NCBI RefSeq assembly: GCF_014699055.1 | Contig: NZ_JACXAC010000005.1 | Span: 496,001 to 560,000, forward strand | Length of the DNA stretch: 64,000 nt | Origin: Hymenobacter armeniacus | Lineage (GTDB): Bacteria > Bacteroidota > Bacteroidia > Cytophagales > Hymenobacteraceae | Direction: 5' to 3' | Translations under genes and position numbers: made by a program | Notes under the pieces: generated by a model | Told to the model about the DNA's origin: nothing | Database searches by the model: none | Seen by the model: only the letters and a program-made list of their open reading frames with translations | Part shown: positions 48,681 to 59,626 of the stretch, piece after piece | Numbering within the stretch: the first letter of the stretch is position 1 | Layout of the letters: each line of letters begins with the position of its first letter

Positions 48681-48785
48681 CCCGGGCCCGGCCTTAGGGG
48701 CGCTGGTGCCGTATGACGGAGGCACCATCCTTGCCGGTTGGCGTTGGCCTGCGTCCTTGCAGAGGCTGGCGGCCGGTTTTCGCTC

Positions 48786-50054
48786 ATGCCCTACTACACC
48801 ATTGCGCTGCTGCTGCTCGGAGTTGCCATTTTGGGGGTGGCCTGGCTGCCGTCGCTGCTCGAGAAGTACCCGCTGTCGTACCCCATCCTCTACATTCTAT
48901 TGGGGCTGGGCGTGTGGAGCCTGCCCCTGCAGCTGCCCGCGGCCGACCCGCAGCAGCACAAAACCCTGGTGACGCACCTCTCCGAGCTGTGCGTGATTGT
49001 GGCCCTCACGGGCACGGGGCTGAAGATTGACCGGCCGTTTTCCTTTCGGGCCTGGCGCTCGCCGCTGCTGCTGGTGCTGGTGCTCATGGTGCTCACCATT
49101 GCCGGGCTGGCGGTGGCGGGCCACTGGCTGCTGGGGCTGGCGCCGGCCTCGGCGGTGCTGCTGGCCGCCGCGCTGGCGCCCACCGACCCCGTGCTGGCCG
49201 GCGACGTGCAGGTGGGCGACCCCGGCGAGGGCCGCGAAGACAACGTGCGCTTCGCCCTCACCGGCGAGGCCGGGCTGAACGATGGCCTGGCCTTTCCCTT
49301 CGTGTACCTGGCGCTGGCGCTGCTGCCCGCGGCCGCGCCGCTGGGCGAGCGGCTGCTGCACTGGCTGTGGCTGGACGTGGGCTACCGCATCGGGACGGGC
49401 GTGCTCATGGGCTGGCTCTCGGGCCGGGTACTGGCCTACCTGATTTTCAACCTGCCCAAGCGCGTCAGCATCAAAACGGAAGGCTACGGCTTTGTGGCGC
49501 TGGCCGTCACGCTCACGTCCTACGCCGTCACGGAGCTGCTGCACGGCTACGGGTTTCTGGCGGTGTTCATTGCGGCCATCACGCTGCGCAGCCGCGAGCG
49601 CAAGCACGAGTACCACCGCCAGATGCACGCCTTCACCGACCAGATGGAGCGGCTGTTCATCGTGGTGATTCTGCTGCTGCTGGGCGCCGCCATAGCCGAT
49701 GGCCTGCTGCGCGCCCTCACCTGGCAGGGCGCGGCGCTGGGCCTGCTGCTGGTGCTGGTGCTGCGGCCGCTGGGCGGCATGCTCACGCTCATTCGCTCCA
49801 AGCGCATCAACTTGGCCGAGCGGGCCGTGATTTCCTTTTTCGGCATTCGCGGCATCGGCTCAGTCTTTTACGTGGCCTATGCGCTGGGCGAGGCCGACTT
49901 TCCGCAGGCCCGCCAAATCTGGGCCGTGCTGGCCTTCACCATGCTGCTGTCCATCACGCTGCACGGCATCTTGGCCACGCCCGTCATGAACTGGCTGGAC
50001 CGCCGCCACGGCCGCAAAACCCAAACCGAGCTGACCGAGGCCACCGCGGAGTAG
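48786..50054 (+). CDS. cation:proton antiporter (CPA1/NhaP type)
   Basis: A 422-residue, 12-13 helix sodium/proton-type antiporter. Family features: ALAPTDPVLAGDVQVG (the TDP motif), NVRFALTGEAGLNDGLAFPF (ion-binding Asp/Asn region) and ERKHEYHRQMHAFTDQMERL. It would exchange Na+ or K+ for H+ across the inner membrane. The start at 48786 lies just before the first helix; upstream codons are unlikely. Convergent with the nuclease gene. Confidence 0.92.
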   Translation: MPYYTIALLLLGVAILGVAWLPSLLEKYPLSYPILYILLGLGVWSLPLQLPAADPQQHKTLVTHLSELCVIVALTGTGLKIDRPFSFRAWRSPLLLVLVLMVLTIAGLAVAGHWLLGLAPASAVLLAAALAPTDPVLAGDVQVGDPGEGREDNVRFALTGEAGLNDGLAFPFVYLALALLPAAAPLGERLLHWLWLDVGYRIGTGVLMGWLSGRVLAYLIFNLPKRVSIKTEGYGFVALAVTLTSYAVTELLHGYGFLAVFIAAITLRSRERKHEYHRQMHAFTDQMERLFIVVILLLLGAAIADGLLRALTWQGAALGLLLVLVLRPLGGMLTLIRSKRINLAERAVISFFGIRGIGSVFYVAYALGEADFPQARQIWAVLAFTMLLSITLHGILATPVMNWLDRRHGRKTQTELTEATAE

Positions 50055-50063
50055 GGGCCGGGC

Positions 50064-52124
<2,061 letters not shown>

Positions 52125-52275
52125 GTAAGAAGAATCAAAAGAAGGTGGAAAGGGCGCTAAAGATATTACCGCCGGCCCCGCCACGCTTGCGCGCCCGGAA
52201 ACGCAGCGCTTGCGGCGGGGGCGCGAGGCGATAGATTTCGCCGCACTGCCAGGCAACCGGCGTTGGGCATTTAGC

Positions 52276-52283
52276 TACCTTTG
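52276..52283 (+). promoter_or_regulatory. -7 box of the DUF5694 gene
   Basis: TACCTTTG, perfect TAnnTTTG, 28 bp before the ATG at 52312. No clear -33 TTTG. Confidence 0.5.
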
Positions 52284-52311
52284 GTCGCTTCTACCGCCTT
52301 TTTCGCCTCGC

Positions 52312-53226
52312 ATGAAATTCTTCGGCCGCCTCGACCGACACTTCTTATTCGGCTGCTGCAGCCTGCTCCTGGCCCTTGCGGCCTGCACCGCTTCCAAAGC
52401 CCCGTCCGCGACTGCGGGCACTGACACTTCGGCCCCCGTATCCATCCTGCTGTTGGGCTCCAACCACCTGGCCCAACTGTACAAAGCCAACAACCCCAAT
52501 TCCGACGTGCTCACGCCCCGCCGCCAGGCCGAGCTTTCGGCTATGTGCGACCAGCTGCAGCGCTACCGCCCCGACGGCATCCTAGTGGAGGAAGTGCCCG
52601 AAAAACAAGGCCGCCTCGACAGTCTGTATCGCCTCTACCGGCAAGACAAGCTGGACCTGAACACCATGCCCGGCGGGCGCAACGAAATCTACCAAGTCGG
52701 CTTTGTATTGGCCAAGCGCCTCGGTCTGCCCGGCGTGCACTGCGTGAACGCGCCCGGCGGCACGTCCCAAAGCATTCTGAGCGAAGGGCAAAACATCGGG
52801 CTCTACGAGCAGGCCACCACGGAATGGCGGGCGTTCGGCGCCCGCACCATCGACCAGCCGCTGCTGGCCGGCGCCACCACCATGAGCCAGTACTACCGGG
52901 CCATGAACGAGCCGGCCACCGTGCAGCGCCTGCACACGCTGGTGTACCGCACGCCGGCCCGCGTCACCAACGGCACCCTCAAGCCCGACCCCATGGTCGA
53001 CGCCGCGTTCGTCAACCCCAAGTACGTGGGCGCGGAGTTCATCTCGGTGTTTTTCAACCGCGACCTGAAGGTGTACTCCAACGTCGTGACCACCCAACTG
53101 GCCACCCGCCAGCACCGTCAGCTGCTCATCATGGGCCTGCGGCACGTGGGCTCGCTGCACGGCATTTTCAGCACCGACCCCGCCTACCATGTAGTGGCCG
53201 CCACCGACTACCTCAGCCGCCGCTAA
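52312..53226 (+). CDS. DUF5694 (TraB/TIKI-like) lipoprotein
   Basis: A 304-residue lipoprotein: signal with lipobox LALAAC (about residue 25), then a TraB/TIKI-like fold: SILLLGSNHLAQL, DGILVEEVPEKQ, NEIYQVGFVLAKRLGL, GLRHVGSLHGIF. The DUF5694 family is uncharacterised but related to metal-dependent proteases of the TIKI clan, in which Gly-x-x-His motifs are key (GSNH here). Convergent with the next gene. Confidence 0.88.
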   Translation: MKFFGRLDRHFLFGCCSLLLALAACTASKAPSATAGTDTSAPVSILLLGSNHLAQLYKANNPNSDVLTPRRQAELSAMCDQLQRYRPDGILVEEVPEKQGRLDSLYRLYRQDKLDLNTMPGGRNEIYQVGFVLAKRLGLPGVHCVNAPGGTSQSILSEGQNIGLYEQATTEWRAFGARTIDQPLLAGATTMSQYYRAMNEPATVQRLHTLVYRTPARVTNGTLKPDPMVDAAFVNPKYVGAEFISVFFNRDLKVYSNVVTTQLATRQHRQLLIMGLRHVGSLHGIFSTDPAYHVVAATDYLSRR

Positions 53227-53229
53227 GGC

Positions 53230-54207
53230 TCAGGGCCGCACCAGCCCGAACCGGCCGCCCTGCACATCGAGCACCACGGCGCGCTGGCTGAAGGGCTCGT
53301 TGCCCAGCATGCCGCCCATGCCCGAAAAGCGCATCAGCAGGTTTTGGGTGAAGCTGGTGCCCGTCATGTGGCTCACGGTGCCCAACGGCAGCGTGGCGGT
53401 GCCCAGCTGCACGGCGGCGGCCGTGGGGGCGGTGTAGGACATGAGCGGCCGGCCCCACGAGCTGGTCGCCTGGGTGCGCACCGGGGCGCCGGGCCGGGCC
53501 AGTTTCTGCCATTCGCCCTCGCTTGTGAGCAGGGCAAAAGCGCTGGTGCCCGTGTCGAAGAACAGCTTGCGCGGCTCGCCCTGCAGCCCGGCCGTGAACA
53601 CCGGCCGGCGGCTGTCGAAGGCCAGCGGCACGAAGTCGGTGCGCTGGGCCAGGCTGTCGGGCACGGCGGGCAGCAGGCTGAAACGCTGGCGGGCGTAGTC
53701 GAGCACCAGGGCGCGGCCTTCCAACACATCCCCCCCCAGCGTGCCGATGATGAAGGGCGCGAGGGTGTCGGCGGGCAGCGCGGCGGCGCCCAGGTTGCGC
53801 GTCTTCACCCAGTGCGCCCGCACCTGGCTTTGGCCGAGGCCGAAGCGGAAGTCGCGCAGGGTGTCGCCGTGCAGCGCCAGGGCCGAGCGCAGCGCCGGGT
53901 AGCGGGCCTGCAGCGCCGCCAGCGGCCGGGCGTAGAGCACCGAGTAGGGCGCGCCCGTGTCGAACTGCAGGTAGCACGTGCGCGGGCAGTTGGGCAGGCG
54001 CACGGGCACCAGCACGGCGGCGTGCGGCATGGCCCGGCCGGCGGCGGTGTCGGCCAGCCAGGCGAAGGGCGTGGCGGCCGGCAGCCCCGACACCACCAGT
54101 TGGTTGGCCGGCGGCAGAAACTGCTGGCGGAAGTAGAAATAACCGCCGATGCTGCTCAGCACGAACAGCGCCAGCACGGCCAGCAGGATTTTGAAAATGG
54201 GTTTCAT
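53230..54207 (-). CDS. retropepsin-like aspartyl protease family protein
   Basis: A 325-residue protein with an N-terminal membrane helix (FKILLAVLALFVLSSIGGYF). It has two aspartyl-protease type motifs: YLQFDTGAPYSVLY (about 82-95) and LFFDTGTSAFALL (about 207-219), plus GTLGGDVLEGRALVLDYARQ and GMGGMLGNEPF. Such a layout fits a pepsin-like protein of bacteria, acting in the periplasm. Substrate unknown. Convergent with DUF5694. Confidence 0.85.
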   Translation of the reverse strand: MKPIFKILLAVLALFVLSSIGGYFYFRQQFLPPANQLVVSGLPAATPFAWLADTAAGRAMPHAAVLVPVRLPNCPRTCYLQFDTGAPYSVLYARPLAALQARYPALRSALALHGDTLRDFRFGLGQSQVRAHWVKTRNLGAAALPADTLAPFIIGTLGGDVLEGRALVLDYARQRFSLLPAVPDSLAQRTDFVPLAFDSRRPVFTAGLQGEPRKLFFDTGTSAFALLTSEGEWQKLARPGAPVRTQATSSWGRPLMSYTAPTAAAVQLGTATLPLGTVSHMTGTSFTQNLLMRFSGMGGMLGNEPFSQRAVVLDVQGGRFGLVRP

Positions 54208-54342
54208 GACGCAGAAAAAAGGAGAGGATTACTGCGTCAAAAGTATCCGGCGCTACTGCCGAAGTCGGGCGTCATTACCCCGTCATTTTGCCGCCACTTG
54301 GGGCAAGGTGCTGGTAGTGAGGGCGAATTAATTGGCGCCCGC

Positions 54343-54993
54343 CTACAGCCGGTAGCGGTACACGTCGAAATTGCCCCGCCGCAGCTGCGCGCTGTAGTAC
54401 ACGACGGTGGCCACGTTGGCCGCGTAGGTGCCAATCAGGGCCGTGAGCCAGAGCTCGGGCAGGGGCGTGTGGTAGCGCCGGTACAGCACCAGCTGCGCGG
54501 CCAGCGCCAGCAGCACCAGAAAGAAAGTGGCCACCTGCCACAGCAGCTGAAAGCCCAGCACCCGGCGGCCCAGCTCGGCCACGTGGGCCGTGGTGTGGCG
54601 GCGGGCGCGCCACAGCAGCCAGGGCACCACCAGGTTCAGCAGCGGCAGCACCAGGAAACTCAGGGCGCTCAGGTTGAGCAGCTGCAGGTAGTCGGGGTTG
54701 GAGGGCAGAGCGGCGGCGGTGCTCACGGGCTCGGCCAGGGTGGGCACCGGCCCCGGCAGGGTTTCAGCGGGCGTTGGGGCTGCGGGGGGGGGAGGCTCGG
54801 CGTGCAGGGCTTCGAGCGGCACGCTCAGGGCGGCGGCCAGGGCTTGCACGGTGTAGCCGCGCGGCACGGTGGCACCCTGCTCCACCCGCTGAATGGTGCG
54901 CAGGCTCACGCCCGACTGCTCCGCCAGTACTTCTTGCGACAAGCCCTTGCTTTTGCGAAGGGCCAGAATGCGGGCACCGGAAAACTCAGACAT
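54343..54993 (-). CDS. XRE-type regulator with membrane domain
   Basis: A 216-residue protein with an N-terminal Cro/C1 helix-turn-helix (LALRKSKGLSQEVLAEQSGV, SLRTIQRVEQGATVPRGY) and a C-terminal part with about four membrane helices (LSFLVLPLLNLVVPWLLWR, LLWQVATFFLVLLALAAQL). A Pro/Ala/Glu-rich linker separates them. The start at 54993 begins the HTH. It could sense a membrane signal and bind DNA; no target is apparent. Sits between the protease and the STAS-like genes. Confidence 0.88.
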   Translation of the reverse strand: MSEFSGARILALRKSKGLSQEVLAEQSGVSLRTIQRVEQGATVPRGYTVQALAAALSVPLEALHAEPPPPAAPTPAETLPGPVPTLAEPVSTAAALPSNPDYLQLLNLSALSFLVLPLLNLVVPWLLWRARRHTTAHVAELGRRVLGFQLLWQVATFFLVLLALAAQLVLYRRYHTPLPELWLTALIGTYAANVATVVYYSAQLRRGNFDVYRYRL

Positions 54994-55227
54994 GCGGAAA
55001 ACAACGGGGTAGAACAGCGGCAGAAAATGCGCCCGGCGCACTCGGGGCTAAAGGTAAAGGGCCCGGCTGGTTTGTGCGCCGCGAGCTGGGGCTAGCTTTC
55101 CGCCGGCGCCGCCGGGCCCAGCCCACGCGGCCGCCACCTGGGCCAAGCGCGGCGGCCGGGCCAATGAGTGGCTGGCAGCAACCAGCAAAAAGCAGCGAGC
55201 AAGCATGGCCGGCACGGGGCGGATTGG

Positions 55228-55647
55228 CTAGGCCGGCTGCTGGGCCAGCCAGGCCGTGGCCGCCGCGTCGGTGTCGAAGGAGCGGTAGGTGAGGGGCAGG
55301 CCCTGCACGCTGGTCGTGACGAAGGCGGTGGCCAAGCGCACCAGCACGTCGGGCGACACCACCACGGCCCCGTAGCGGTAGCCGCCTTCCGTGACGGCCC
55401 GGGGCAGCCAGTGCTGGGCTATCCACTGCTGCTCGGTGGGCGAGAAGGGCGGCATGGTGAGCTGGTTTATCAGGATGCGGCCCCAGCCGTGCTGCTGCAG
55501 GCAGCGCAGCATCTGGTTAAACAGGGCCTGCGTTTCGGCCAGGGTGCGCCGGCGCGGCCCCCAGGTAGCGCGCAGAAAACCAGCCGGGTCGGCCTGCAGC
55601 TGGCCGGCGGTATTCTCAAAAAGCAGGGGCAGGGCCGTTTGGTTCAT
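55228..55647 (-). CDS. small STAS-like protein, unknown function (paralogue 1)
   Basis: A 139-residue protein. Pattern: LPLLFENTAGQLQADPAGFL, FNQMLRCLQQHGWGRILINQ, GYRYGAVVVSPDVLVRL, with YRSFDTDAAATAWLAQQ at the end. The ordering of strands and helices (a helix before a hydrophobic strand) recalls STAS/SpoIIAA-like folds. It is clearly related in layout to the next gene and to the partial gene at the right end. The ATG at 55647 is preceded by a -7 box TACCTTTG on its strand with only 5 bp between. Confidence 0.7.
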   Translation of the reverse strand: MNQTALPLLFENTAGQLQADPAGFLRATWGPRRRTLAETQALFNQMLRCLQQHGWGRILINQLTMPPFSPTEQQWIAQHWLPRAVTEGGYRYGAVVVSPDVLVRLATAFVTTSVQGLPLTYRSFDTDAAATAWLAQQPA

Positions 55648-55652
55648 CGGCG

Positions 55653-55660
55653 CAAAGGTA
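55653..55660 (-). promoter_or_regulatory. -7 box of the STAS-like gene
   Basis: TACCTTTG on the minus strand, 5 bp before the ATG at 55647 (TACCTTTGCGCCGATG). Suggests a leaderless transcript. Confidence 0.55.
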
Positions 55661-55694
55661 CCGCCCGGCGGGCTTGGGCAGGCCGGCCCGGGCC

Positions 55695-56132
55695 TTACTG
55701 CTGCCCCACCGGCGCGGCGGGCAGGCGCACGCTCCGCAGCCAGGCGTAGGCGGCGGCCACGTCGTCGAACATGCTCAGCTGCGGGGGGCAGTTGTCGGCC
55801 ACGGGCAGCAGCAGCTCCACGTCGCTGCGGCACTCCAGGGCCCGGCTGTGCACCCAGGCCACGCAGGCCATGCCCGCCCGGGCCGTGGCCGGCAGGTACA
55901 CCTCGGCCACCCACTTCAGCAGCTCCCAGCTGATGTGGGTGATGTGCGAGTTGTCGTTGAGGGCTTTGGGGGTGCCAAGTTGGCCTATATAGGTCAGAAT
56001 GCGCTGGCAGTCTTCCTGCACGTTGGCCAGCTCTAGGGCGCCCTTCCAATCCAGATACAGCCAGTTGTTTTCCTCATCGTGGTAGAGGTCAAGCGCTTCG
56101 GAGGTAGAAAGGAGAGTTATCGGCATCGGCAC
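55695..56132 (-). CDS. small STAS-like protein, unknown function (paralogue 2)
   Basis: A 145-residue protein with the same layout as paralogue 1: LLSTSEALDLYHDEENNWLY, LANVQEDCQRILTYI, a central hydrophobic strand (AGMACVAWVHSRALE), and a final helix (SMFDDVAAAYAWLRSV). No catalytic motif is visible. Same strand and close to paralogue 1 (47-bp gap). Function unknown. Confidence 0.7.
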   Translation of the reverse strand: MPMPITLLSTSEALDLYHDEENNWLYLDWKGALELANVQEDCQRILTYIGQLGTPKALNDNSHITHISWELLKWVAEVYLPATARAGMACVAWVHSRALECRSDVELLLPVADNCPPQLSMFDDVAAAYAWLRSVRLPAAPVGQQ

Positions 56133-56248
56133 ACACCCACGGGTCGAACAGTCCCGGCAAATATACTTTCGGGCACCCGCCGGCTCCGCATGCCCGGCCC
56201 GGTGCGGCGGGCTGGCCGTGCCCGCGCCGGGGGCCGTATACTCGGGCT

Positions 56249-56824
56249 ATGATTCCGCTCATCACCCACACGCCGCGCCTGCTCATTCTGGCCGCCAGCC
56301 GCGCCCTGCTCACGGCCGAGCTGCACAAGCCGCACTATTTTCCCGTGTTGCTGGGCGCTGCCCTGCCCGAAGACTGGCCGCCCGGCGAGTACGACCGCCC
56401 GGCCATGGAGTTCTTTCTGGAGCAGCTCACGGCCGGCGGCCGCGACGCCGCGGGCTGGTACGGCTGGTATGCCCTGCGCAAAGCCGAAGGCGACACGCCC
56501 CGCACCCTCATCGGCAGCGGCGGCTTCATGGGCCCGCCCGACGCCGAGGGCACGGCCGAAATCGGCTATTCCATTTCCAGCGACTGGCGCCGGCAGGGCT
56601 TGGCCACCGAACTGGTGGGCGGCCTGGTGGCGCAGGCCGCGGCTACGGGCCAGGTGCGCCGCCTGGTGGCCCACACCGAGCCCGGCAACGCGGGCTCGCA
56701 GGAAGTGCTGCTGCGCAACGGCTTCGTGGCCACGGGCCCGGCCCCCGACGGCCGCCTGCGCTACGAGCGCGCCGTGGAGCCGCAGCTGCCCGAAACTGCC
56801 GCCCCGCAGCCGCCCCAACCGTAG
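56249..56824 (+). CDS. GNAT family N-acetyltransferase
   Basis: A 191-residue acetyltransferase: LIGSGGFMGPPDAEGTAEIG, then YSISSDWRRQGLATELVGGL with the acetyl-CoA pyrophosphate loop R-x-x-G-x-A, and RRLVAHTEPGNAGSQEVLL at the end. Substrate unknown; the layout resembles RimJ-like members. Head-to-tail with the YhcH lipoprotein 52 bp downstream. Confidence 0.9.
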   Translation: MIPLITHTPRLLILAASRALLTAELHKPHYFPVLLGAALPEDWPPGEYDRPAMEFFLEQLTAGGRDAAGWYGWYALRKAEGDTPRTLIGSGGFMGPPDAEGTAEIGYSISSDWRRQGLATELVGGLVAQAAATGQVRRLVAHTEPGNAGSQEVLLRNGFVATGPAPDGRLRYERAVEPQLPETAAPQPPQP

Positions 56825-56835
56825 CGGCCGTGGGC

Positions 56836-56843
56836 TACATTTG
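56836..56843 (+). promoter_or_regulatory. -7 box of the YhcH-type gene
   Basis: TACATTTG, 33 bp before the ATG at 56877. Confidence 0.5.
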
Positions 56844-56876
56844 CCGCATCCCCGGTCCCTGTTGCTCCGCTCTTCC

Positions 56877-57506
56877 ATGAAAAATGCTTTGCTGAAATAC
56901 GGCTTCTTCGCGCTGGCGCTGGCCCCGCTGGGCTGCACCACCAGCGGCCCCGCCGCCTCCCACACCAGCGCCGACAGCTGGACGCCCCAGAAGGCCGACA
57001 AGTGGTTTCGGAGCCGGGTGTGGGCCAATGGGCTGAAGCTGAACGTGCAGGAATCGGTGAACAAGGTGGAATTTGCCAAGCAGTATACCGCCAACAAGGC
57101 GGCCTGGGACAAAGCCTTTGCCTACTTCCGCGACACCAACCTGGAAGAGCTGCCCGTGGGCAAGTACCCCATCGACGCCGACAACGTGTTTGCGGCCGTG
57201 ACCGACAACCCCACCAAGGAGTACGCCAACACCAACTGGGAGTCGCACCGCAAATACATCGACATGCAGTACGTGGTGCGCGGGGCCGAGAAAATAGGGC
57301 AGGTGCCCATGGACAAGGCCACGGTCATCAAGCCCTACGACGAGGCCCGCGACGTGGCCAACTACTCGGCCGAGGGCCCGCAGTACGAAGCGCGGCCGGG
57401 CACCATCTACCTGTTTTTTCCGCAAGACGTGCACCGGCCCAACATCAAGGTCGAGGGCATCGACAAAGACAAGAAGGTGGTGGTGAAGGTGCGCGTGGCG
57501 CAGTAG
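56877..57506 (+). CDS. YhcH/YjgK/YiaL family lipoprotein
   Basis: A 209-residue protein. Lipoprotein signal with lipobox APLGC (Cys20), then the YhcH-type cupin: GKYPIDADNVFAAVTDNP, HRKYIDMQYVVRGAEKIG, RPGTIYLFFPQDVHRPNI, with His residues that bind metal in the family. Members are linked to sialic acid or other sugar catabolism (family knowledge); the substrate here is unknown. The lipoprotein signal suggests a periplasmic place. Confidence 0.88.
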   Translation: MKNALLKYGFFALALAPLGCTTSGPAASHTSADSWTPQKADKWFRSRVWANGLKLNVQESVNKVEFAKQYTANKAAWDKAFAYFRDTNLEELPVGKYPIDADNVFAAVTDNPTKEYANTNWESHRKYIDMQYVVRGAEKIGQVPMDKATVIKPYDEARDVANYSAEGPQYEARPGTIYLFFPQDVHRPNIKVEGIDKDKKVVVKVRVAQ

Positions 57507-57589
57507 GGCCAGCCCGTCCAACAGCCAAACCGGCACCGGGGCCGTACAAGGCGGAAGATTCCCTTCTTCCACTCTTCTCCCCCAGTGCT

Positions 57590-58897
57590 ATGGTTAAACT
57601 ACTGTTTCTCGTATTCCTGTTTGTGTCGGCCGGGCTGGGCTTGCCCGCGGCCGCCCAAACCGGCACCGCCGACGTGCCCCCGCGGCCCCAGCCGTTTCAT
57701 TTCGTCAACGACGAGGCCAGCCTCATGGCACCGGCCGATGCCAAAAAGCTGGAAAGCGGCCTGCGCCGCTACGCCGACAACAACGGCACGCAGATTGTGG
57801 TGGTGACCGTGCCCGCCCTCGGCGGCCGTGACGTGGCCGACTACGCCCGCGCCATCGGCACGGCCTGGGGCGTGGGCCAACGCGACAAAAACAACGGCGT
57901 GGTGGTGCTGGTGAGCGCCAAAGACCGGAAAATCAGCATTCAGCCGGGCAGCGGCCTGCAAAGCAGCATCACCCCGGCCGTGACGCAGCAGGCCATCAGC
58001 CAAATGGGCCCCGGCTTTAAGCAGGGCAACTATTTTGCGGGCCTGCGCACCGGCCTGAACACCCTGATGGCCGCCGCCGACCCCAACGCCGCCACCCGCG
58101 GCCAGGCCGGCAGCACCGCCTCCAGCAACGCGGGCACCAGCACCGACATCAACACCCCGAGCAACCTCTCGCAGGACCCCGCCCCGGTGCCGCCCACCGA
58201 CCCCGTGCTGGCTGCCCCGCCGGTCGAGCCCGCGCCGTCGGGCCCCGGCATGGGCACGCTGCTGATTGGGGCGCTGGTCATCGGGGGTATTCTGTGGTTT
58301 GTGGTGCGCATGTTTCGCAACCGCAGCGCCGCCGCGGCCGCCAATAACCCGAACGCGGGCCCCTCGGGACCTACGCCCGACTTCCTGCCCAACCGGGGCG
58401 GCTCGAACCGCGGCCCGGCGGGTGGCAACTACAACCAGGGCTACAACCAGGGCGGCCCGGGCTACGGCAATGCGCCCAACCAGGGCGGGGGCGGCATGAT
58501 GGGCGGCATGGGCGGCGTGCTGGCCACCGGCGCCGCTGCGGCCGCCGGTGCCTACCTCGGCAACCGCATGGCATCGGGCCACGATACCTCGGGGCACAAC
58601 TACACCAACGATAACGACAACACCAACTTCAACACCGGCGCGGCTGGGGCGGCCGGGGCAGGCCTCGGGGCCGCGGGCACCGGCGCCGCCAGCGACTACT
58701 TCTCGAGCCGCGACGGCGGAGGCACAGGCGCCGCCGACAGCCCCGGCCCTGATTATTTCTCCGACGACAACACGGCCGCCGACAACTCGTCGGACTACTT
58801 CTCGTCGGACGACAATTCCTCCTACGACGACAGCTCCTCCGGCGACACGGGCGGCGGCGGCTTCGACAGCGGCGACGACAACAGCGGCTCTTGGTAA
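57590..58897 (+). CDS. TPM domain protein with Gly/Asn/Asp-rich tail
   Basis: A 435-residue protein: signal peptide (MVKLLFLVFLFVSAGLGLPA), TPM domain at about 35-150 (FVNDEASLMAPADAKKLESG, NNGTQIVVVTVPALGGRDVA, WGVGQRDKNNGVVVLVSAKD), one membrane helix near 222-240 (TLLIGALVIGGILWFVVRMF), then a low-complexity tail rich in Gly/Asn (NYNQGYNQGGPGYGNAPNQG) and Asp/Ser (SSDYFSSDDNSSYDDSSSGD). The TPM domain is known as an extracytoplasmic phosphatase-like fold; activity unproved. Confidence 0.9.
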   Translation: MVKLLFLVFLFVSAGLGLPAAAQTGTADVPPRPQPFHFVNDEASLMAPADAKKLESGLRRYADNNGTQIVVVTVPALGGRDVADYARAIGTAWGVGQRDKNNGVVVLVSAKDRKISIQPGSGLQSSITPAVTQQAISQMGPGFKQGNYFAGLRTGLNTLMAAADPNAATRGQAGSTASSNAGTSTDINTPSNLSQDPAPVPPTDPVLAAPPVEPAPSGPGMGTLLIGALVIGGILWFVVRMFRNRSAAAAANNPNAGPSGPTPDFLPNRGGSNRGPAGGNYNQGYNQGGPGYGNAPNQGGGGMMGGMGGVLATGAAAAAGAYLGNRMASGHDTSGHNYTNDNDNTNFNTGAAGAAGAGLGAAGTGAASDYFSSRDGGGTGAADSPGPDYFSDDNTAADNSSDYFSSDDNSSYDDSSSGDTGGGGFDSGDDNSGSW

Positions 58898-58924
58898 GGG
58901 GCGGCGATAATCAGACTGAAACAA

Positions 58925-58957
58925 AGAAGCCCCGGCGCATTGTGCGCCGGGGCTTCT
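58925..58957. terminator. terminator after the TPM gene
   Basis: A 15-bp perfect stem (AGAAGCCCCGGCGCA / TGCGCCGGGGCTTCT) with a 3-nt loop. A long T run is lacking, so it may be less efficient. Confidence 0.7.
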
Positions 58958-59063
58958 TGCATGAATACCGTGGCCTGCGCGCACCTGTCCGAGCGTGGAC
59001 CGGAGCGTAAATCGGCAAAGCGCTATACCTTTCGGCCGGATTCTTCAACAAACTTTTTTGGCG

Positions 59064-59426
59064 ATGTTTCAGGGCTTGCGCACAGTGGTGTATCCGGTGG
59101 GAAATCTGGCTGAGGCCACGGCTTGGTACAGCCGGGCGCTGGAGCAGGAACCGTATTTCAACGAGCCCTTTTATGTGGGCTTCAACGTGGGCGGCTACGA
59201 GCTGGGCCTGATACCGCAGCACACCGCCGCCGGCCAGGCCGGCCCCACCGCCTATTGGGGCGTGCCCGATGCCGCCGCGGCCTACGACCGCCTCCTGAGC
59301 CTGGGCGCTCACCCCAGCGAGGCCGTGCAGGACGTGGGCAGCGGCATCCTGCTCGGCGCCGTGCTCGACCCCTTCGGCAACTTGCTGGGCGTCATCCAAA
59401 ACCCGCATTTCGCCCTGCCCGCCTGA
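59064..59426 (+). CDS. VOC family protein (glyoxalase/bleomycin-resistance fold)
   Basis: A 120-residue protein of the vicinal oxygen chelate superfamily: RTVVYPVGNLAEATAWYSRA, GFNVGGYELGLIPQHT, DPFGNLLGVIQNP with the typical C-terminal D-x-x-G-N. Metal-binding His/Glu set is not complete by eye, so the enzymatic function is uncertain. Start at 59064 (MFQGLRTVVY) matches the domain. Confidence 0.9.
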   Translation: MFQGLRTVVYPVGNLAEATAWYSRALEQEPYFNEPFYVGFNVGGYELGLIPQHTAAGQAGPTAYWGVPDAAAAYDRLLSLGAHPSEAVQDVGSGILLGAVLDPFGNLLGVIQNPHFALPA

Positions 59427-59429
59427 ACG

Positions 59430-59602
59430 GTGTAGAGACGCGTATTCGCGTCTCGGCGGCCGCGCCGTCAGGGAAATCAGCCAGGAGCCAGAACGAGGTA
59501 GAGACGCAACATCTTGCGTCTCGTCGTCCGCGCCGTTCGGGCTTCGTTCAGACCAACCAGACGCGAGCCGTTCAACGACGAGGCGCAGCATCTTGCGTCT
59601 CC
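59430..59602. repeat. GTAGAGACGCAA family repeats
   Basis: Three blocks of GAGACGC-n-GCGTCTC type: GTAGAGACGCGTATTCGCGT, GTAGAGACGCAACATCTTGC and GAGGCGCAGCATCTTGCGTC, joined by CGCGCCGTTCGGG-like words. Same family at 60194. It fills the gap before the GNAT gene. Confidence 0.75.
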
Positions 59603-59626
59603 ACTTGCAATAGCCTTCTCCAAATC

